Assembly (NCBI RefSeq): GCF_013343715.1
Contig: NZ_JABUNR010000001.1
Span: 310,001 to 374,000 of the forward strand
Length of the DNA: 64,000 nucleotides
Origin: Mesobacillus harenae
Lineage (GTDB): Bacteria; Bacillota; Bacilli; Bacillales; Cytobacillaceae
Reading direction: 5' to 3'
Part shown: positions 61,142 to 64,000 of the stretch, in pieces
Layout of the letters: every line of letters begins with the position of its first letter
Position numbering within the stretch: the stretch's first letter is position 1
Notes under the pieces: generated by a model
What the model was told of the DNA's origin: nothing
What the model saw: only the letters and a program-made list of their open reading frames with translations
The model's database searches: none
Made by a program: the position numbers and the translations under genes

Positions 61142-61999
61142 TTGTTTCTTCCTAATGAAATTGAAATCATCGAAGTCGGACCACGGGATGGTTTGCAGAA
61201 TGAACCTTCAGCCATTCCGCTTGAAAAGAAAAAGGAGTTAATAACTCAGCTTGCAAAAGCAGGCTTTTCACGAATGGAGACAGCTTCTTTCGTTCATCCA
61301 AGGTGGGTGCCGCAAATGGCAGATTCGGAAGAAATTACCCAATTCTGCAATGAGCTTGGCATTACTTACATTGCATTGACTCCCAATTTTAAAGCATTGG
61401 AACGGGCCATTGCAGCGAATGTGCCGCAGATTGCTGTATTTGTTGGGGCGAGTTCTACATTTAATTTAAAGAATATAAACAAAACTACGGCCGAGTCACT
61501 TATTGAATGTGAACCAATGTTCGACAAAGCAAAAAAACGTGGAATGTTTATCCGTGCTTATATATCGATGGTTTTCAACTGCCCCTTTCAAGGTGAGGTT
61601 TCATTTGAAGAAGTCAATACTGTATGTCAGCGTTTTATAGAATTGGGTGCAGATGAAATTGACTTGGGAGATACAAACGGTAAAGCAGACCCAAAAATAG
61701 TTTATGAGCGAATTTCAAGATTAAGAGACTTATATCCCGAGACAACCTTTGTCGGACATTTTCATGATACTGAAAAATTGGCCTTAGCTAATGTTTATGC
61801 CGCTATGCAGGCAGGAATTAGCAAGTTTGACAGCTCAATCGGCGGTCTTGGCGGCTGTCCATACTCTCCGGGAGCCACAGGCAATGTAGCGACAGAGGAA
61901 CTGGTAAACATGCTCACGCGAATGGGCTGCCAAACGGGTTTGGATTATAATGAACTTATCAAAATTAGCCCTTTTGCCAAAAGTCTTTCAAGCCGATAA
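61142..61999 (+). CDS. mvaB: Hydroxymethylglutaryl-CoA lyase
   Basis: Splits HMG-CoA into acetyl-CoA and acetoacetate, the last step of leucine breakdown. 285 residues from TTG 61142, 9 bases after AAGGAG; an in-frame GTG at 61133 lies too close to that site. The HMGL-like TIM barrel shows EVGPRDGLQNE, the metal-binding GHFHDT, and the signature with the catalytic Cys in GGLGGCPYSPGATGN. Other leucine or acyl-CoA genes are not adjacent within the window, so the gene stands alone here. Confidence 0.93.
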   Translation: MFLPNEIEIIEVGPRDGLQNEPSAIPLEKKKELITQLAKAGFSRMETASFVHPRWVPQMADSEEITQFCNELGITYIALTPNFKALERAIAANVPQIAVFVGASSTFNLKNINKTTAESLIECEPMFDKAKKRGMFIRAYISMVFNCPFQGEVSFEEVNTVCQRFIELGADEIDLGDTNGKADPKIVYERISRLRDLYPETTFVGHFHDTEKLALANVYAAMQAGISKFDSSIGGLGGCPYSPGATGNVATEELVNMLTRMGCQTGLDYNELIKISPFAKSLSSR

Positions 62000-62042
62000 G
62001 AGGCAGCAAGTTGCATGTATACTGTCGGAGCACTGTTTTTCC

Positions 62043-62285
62043 TTATTCAAGCAACAAGAAGTATTGGATCTGGTTAGGGTAAATAGAAGTGACTGCTTGA
62101 AGGGTGTAGCCAATGCTTAACAGCTGAGCTAATGTTTCGGCACAATGGGGCCGCGGTGGTTCAATGGGTGCGTGGTAGCTTTTATACCATTGAATAAATT
62201 GGTTGTTTTGTGTGCAATGCAAGAGGATTACATGTTTACCGGTCCATGGATGCCCAATTATTGGCTGAGTTGAGGTTTGTCTCAT
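62043..62285 (-). CDS. Hypothetical 80-residue protein
   Basis: ATG 62285 behind GAGGGGGCAGAAT. The sequence is rich in His, Gln and Tyr (TGKHVILLHCTQNNQFIQWY), with HCAETLAQLLSIGYTLQAV forming a probable helix. No signal peptide or recognised family. It is convergent with the HMG-CoA lyase. Confidence 0.55.
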   Translation of the reverse strand: MRQTSTQPIIGHPWTGKHVILLHCTQNNQFIQWYKSYHAPIEPPRPHCAETLAQLLSIGYTLQAVTSIYPNQIQYFLLLE

Positions 62286-62473
62286 TATTCTGCCCCCTCA
62301 TTTTAATAACGCTATGACAGTATATGTAAAAAGCCTTGGCAACTTTTCCTTCTTTATGAAAATTGCTAGCCCTATTTTAGGAAAAAAGGACTCATACAAA
62401 GGAATTGAGAGGGTTATCTGCCCGGATTTACTTTAGCGATTATCAATAAATGAATAAGTATTTAAAAATAAAT

Positions 62474-62512
62474 CCAGCAATTCCTTTAAAGGAGAGCTGG
62501 TTTTTTTGTTTT
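62474..62512 (+). terminator. Terminator hairpin without an upstream gene
   Basis: CCAGC-TCCTTT pairs with AAAGGA-GCTGG and is followed by TTTTTTT. The nearest plus-strand gene ends 470 bases earlier, at 61999. The gap 62286-62671 otherwise holds only an extended -10 (TGTTATAAT, 62539-62547) that may start the next gene. Confidence 0.65.
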
Positions 62513-62671
62513 TTTCCGCCTATATACCTAGGTTTTTGTGTTATAATCAGATTATTCAAATATAAATAATTGTTTAAATATTTAAAAACGTTGATATATC
62601 AAGGTTTCTGGGTGCTTCGTTATTCAAAAATGAATATTTACGACGGTTTGGTAAATAGGGAGGAGTAAACA

Positions 62672-64000
62672 TTGATTAATAATAATAAGCAATTAATTGA
62701 AATGGAAGCGATTGTTCGCTCCTTGAAGGACGATTTATTAATTACAGATGTCAGCGGTATGATTCTAAAGGTAACTGAAACAACAAAAAGTATTTATGGG
62801 CTAAGTTTAAACACACTAGTTGGCAGAAGTATCTATGATCTAGAAAAGGAAGGGATTTTAACGCCAATAGTAACGCCGATTGTAATAAAAACACAACAAA
62901 AGGCAACGATTGTTCAAACCACAAAAGATGGTAAGAAACTGCTTGTTACTGGTGTCCCGGTGTTTACAGAGGAAGGCGAGCTTTGGCGGGTCGTAAGCTA
63001 TTCACATGAAATTACCGATCTTTTAAAAATGCAGACATATATGTCCGAAATGGAAGACGAAATGCAGCGCGTAAAAAAGGAGCTTAAGAATTTAAGAGAA
63101 CAGACTTTCATTTCGGAGGGGCTAATTGCAAATGATCCCGAAATGAAAAGAAGCATATCAATTGCCAAACAGGTATCTGAGGTGGATGTTAATGTATTGC
63201 TGCTAGGCGAATCAGGTGTTGGCAAAAGTCTCATCGCTAAATATATCCATAATGAGAGTCCTCGAATGGCTAAGCCATTTATTGAAGTTAACTGTGGTGC
63301 GATTCCAGATTCCTTATTTGAAGCAGAGTTTTTTGGCTATGAACCTGGCTCTTTTACAGGTGCAAGTAAACAAGGGAAGGTAGGGCTGGTTGAATTAGCC
63401 GATGGTGGTACGCTGTTCCTCGATGAAGTGGGGGAATTGTCACTTGAACATCAAGTTAAATTGCTTAAGTTTATTCAGGAAAAAACCTTTTACCGTGTTG
63501 GTGGCACAAAGATGCGAACGCTTGATTTTAGACTGATTTCTGCTACAAATCAAAACCTGGAGAAGATGGTTGAAGAAAAGCTTTTCCGGGAGGATTTATT
63601 CTTTCGCTTGAATGTAGTTCCAATTGTGATTCCTTCTTTAAGGAAGCGAACAGCTGACATTATCCCGCTGATCCTTTATTTTCTAGAGGATTTTAATAAG
63701 AAGTATAACCGAAAACGTGAAATTGATGAATCCGTTATGCAACATCTCTTAAACCATGATTGGAAAGGAAATGTCAGAGAGTTGATGAACCTAATTGAGC
63801 GCCTTGTTGTAACTACGCCCTCAACGATCGTGAAAATGGAAAACCTACCTGAAAAATATTATCAGCCTGAATCACAACTCGGTGAATTAGTGTCTGGCCA
63901 GCATAAATTAAAGGATATCATGGAGCGAGTTGAACGTGAGGTTTTTGATAAAGCCAAAGCAGATTATAAGACAACTACCGAAATGGCAAAAGCCCTCGGA
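62672..64000 (+). CDS. Sigma-54-dependent transcriptional activator with PAS domain, 3' end outside the window
   Basis: 443 codons from TTG 62672 (after AGGGAGGAG) to the edge. A PAS sensor domain (about 5-120) and a short coiled coil (MSEMEDEMQRVKKELKNLRE) precede the AAA+ domain: Walker A GESGVGKS, the sigma-54 contact loop as GSFTGA, Walker B GGTLFLDEVGE, the arginine finger region FREDLFFRLNVVPI. The frame leaves the window in the start of the Fis-type HTH (KADYKTTTEMAKALG). In bacilli such proteins control amino acid or acetoin-type catabolism from -24/-12 promoters; its target is probably just beyond the edge. Confidence 0.93.
   Translation, partial: MINNNKQLIEMEAIVRSLKDDLLITDVSGMILKVTETTKSIYGLSLNTLVGRSIYDLEKEGILTPIVTPIVIKTQQKATIVQTTKDGKKLLVTGVPVFTEEGELWRVVSYSHEITDLLKMQTYMSEMEDEMQRVKKELKNLREQTFISEGLIANDPEMKRSISIAKQVSEVDVNVLLLGESGVGKSLIAKYIHNESPRMAKPFIEVNCGAIPDSLFEAEFFGYEPGSFTGASKQGKVGLVELADGGTLFLDEVGELSLEHQVKLLKFIQEKTFYRVGGTKMRTLDFRLISATNQNLEKMVEEKLFREDLFFRLNVVPIVIPSLRKRTADIIPLILYFLEDFNKKYNRKREIDESVMQHLLNHDWKGNVRELMNLIERLVVTTPSTIVKMENLPEKYYQPESQLGELVSGQHKLKDIMERVEREVFDKAKADYKTTTEMAKALG

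Noticed and set aside
1..64000. CRISPR arrays, tRNA or rRNA genes, insertion sequences, prophage
   Set aside because: No regularly spaced direct repeats, tRNA-like cloverleaf, rRNA signature, transposase or phage structural gene was seen; a computed search would be needed to rule out short or decayed ones.

Overview
The window looks like chromosome from a spore-forming, low-GC Firmicute of the Bacillaceae (Bacillus, Mesobacillus, Cytobacillus or a relative). The signs are AGGAGG-type ribosome binding sites, frequent TTG and GTG starts, sigma-A promoters, CcpA (cre) sites, an OhrR operator, a LysM-GH18 spore-cortex type hydrolase and a YrhE/YrhD-type formate dehydrogenase pair. I saw no rRNA, tRNA, CRISPR array, insertion sequence or phage gene. 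Naming the species would need a database search.

Left part (1-27.3 kb): divergent N-acetylglucosamine genes (nagA, cut by the window edge, and nagP) with two NagR-type operators and a cre site; a YfiT/DinB-family gene that appears frameshifted; and an SMP-30 lactonase. An encapsulin iron-storage locus follows (5.4-9.6 kb): IMEF-type cargo, encapsulin shell, a divergent unknown gene, a Fur box, a 2Fe-2S ferredoxin with an encapsulation peptide at its N-terminus, a stand-alone GTP cyclohydrolase II-like protein and a flavin reductase-like protein. Then come a secreted CocE/NonD hydrolase, small lipoproteins, an OhrR-glutathione peroxidase operon, an MFS exporter with a TrmB-like regulator, and a NupC-type nucleoside transporter. 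At 18.6-21.3 kb a helix-turn-helix-like protein is divergent to a 661-residue fusion of a von Willebrand A domain and a complete Sir2 domain; this is the most unusual gene here. An AAA ATPase, a PAS-PAS-GGDEF-EAL protein and a catabolic threonine deaminase follow.

Middle part (27.9-46.6 kb): about 18.6 kb of consecutive plus-strand genes forming an aromatic-compound catabolic island. It holds a NitT/TauT-type ABC transporter, an alpha/beta hydrolase, an IclR regulator, an ACS-type MFS transporter, a cupin, a type I extradiol dioxygenase, two SDRs (one like a cis-dihydrodiol dehydrogenase), a ThDP enzyme, an aldehyde dehydrogenase, an aspartate-dehydrogenase-like protein, both subunits of a Rieske ring-hydroxylating oxygenase, a tandem-duplicated VOC protein and a malic enzyme. 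The order of chemistry would be: uptake, ring dihydroxylation, dehydrogenation to a catechol, meta-cleavage, hydrolysis, then oxidation and C4/C3 metabolism. Two promoters in the island share a near-identical 20-bp palindrome just after the -10 box, probably the IclR operator.

Right part (46.6-64 kb): small zinc-ribbon proteins, a SleL-like LysM-GH18 hydrolase, a DUF202 gene with an in-frame stop, an OxlT-like transporter facing a molybdopterin formate dehydrogenase with its DUF1641 partner, a secreted M14 carboxypeptidase and a secreted C45-type Ntn hydrolase, a soluble acyl-ACP desaturase, an orphan TrpX-like binding lipoprotein, an HMG-CoA lyase, and the start of a sigma-54-dependent activator cut by the right edge. 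A diverged intergenic repeat occurs twice, in opposite orientations, near 13.9 and 59.4 kb.
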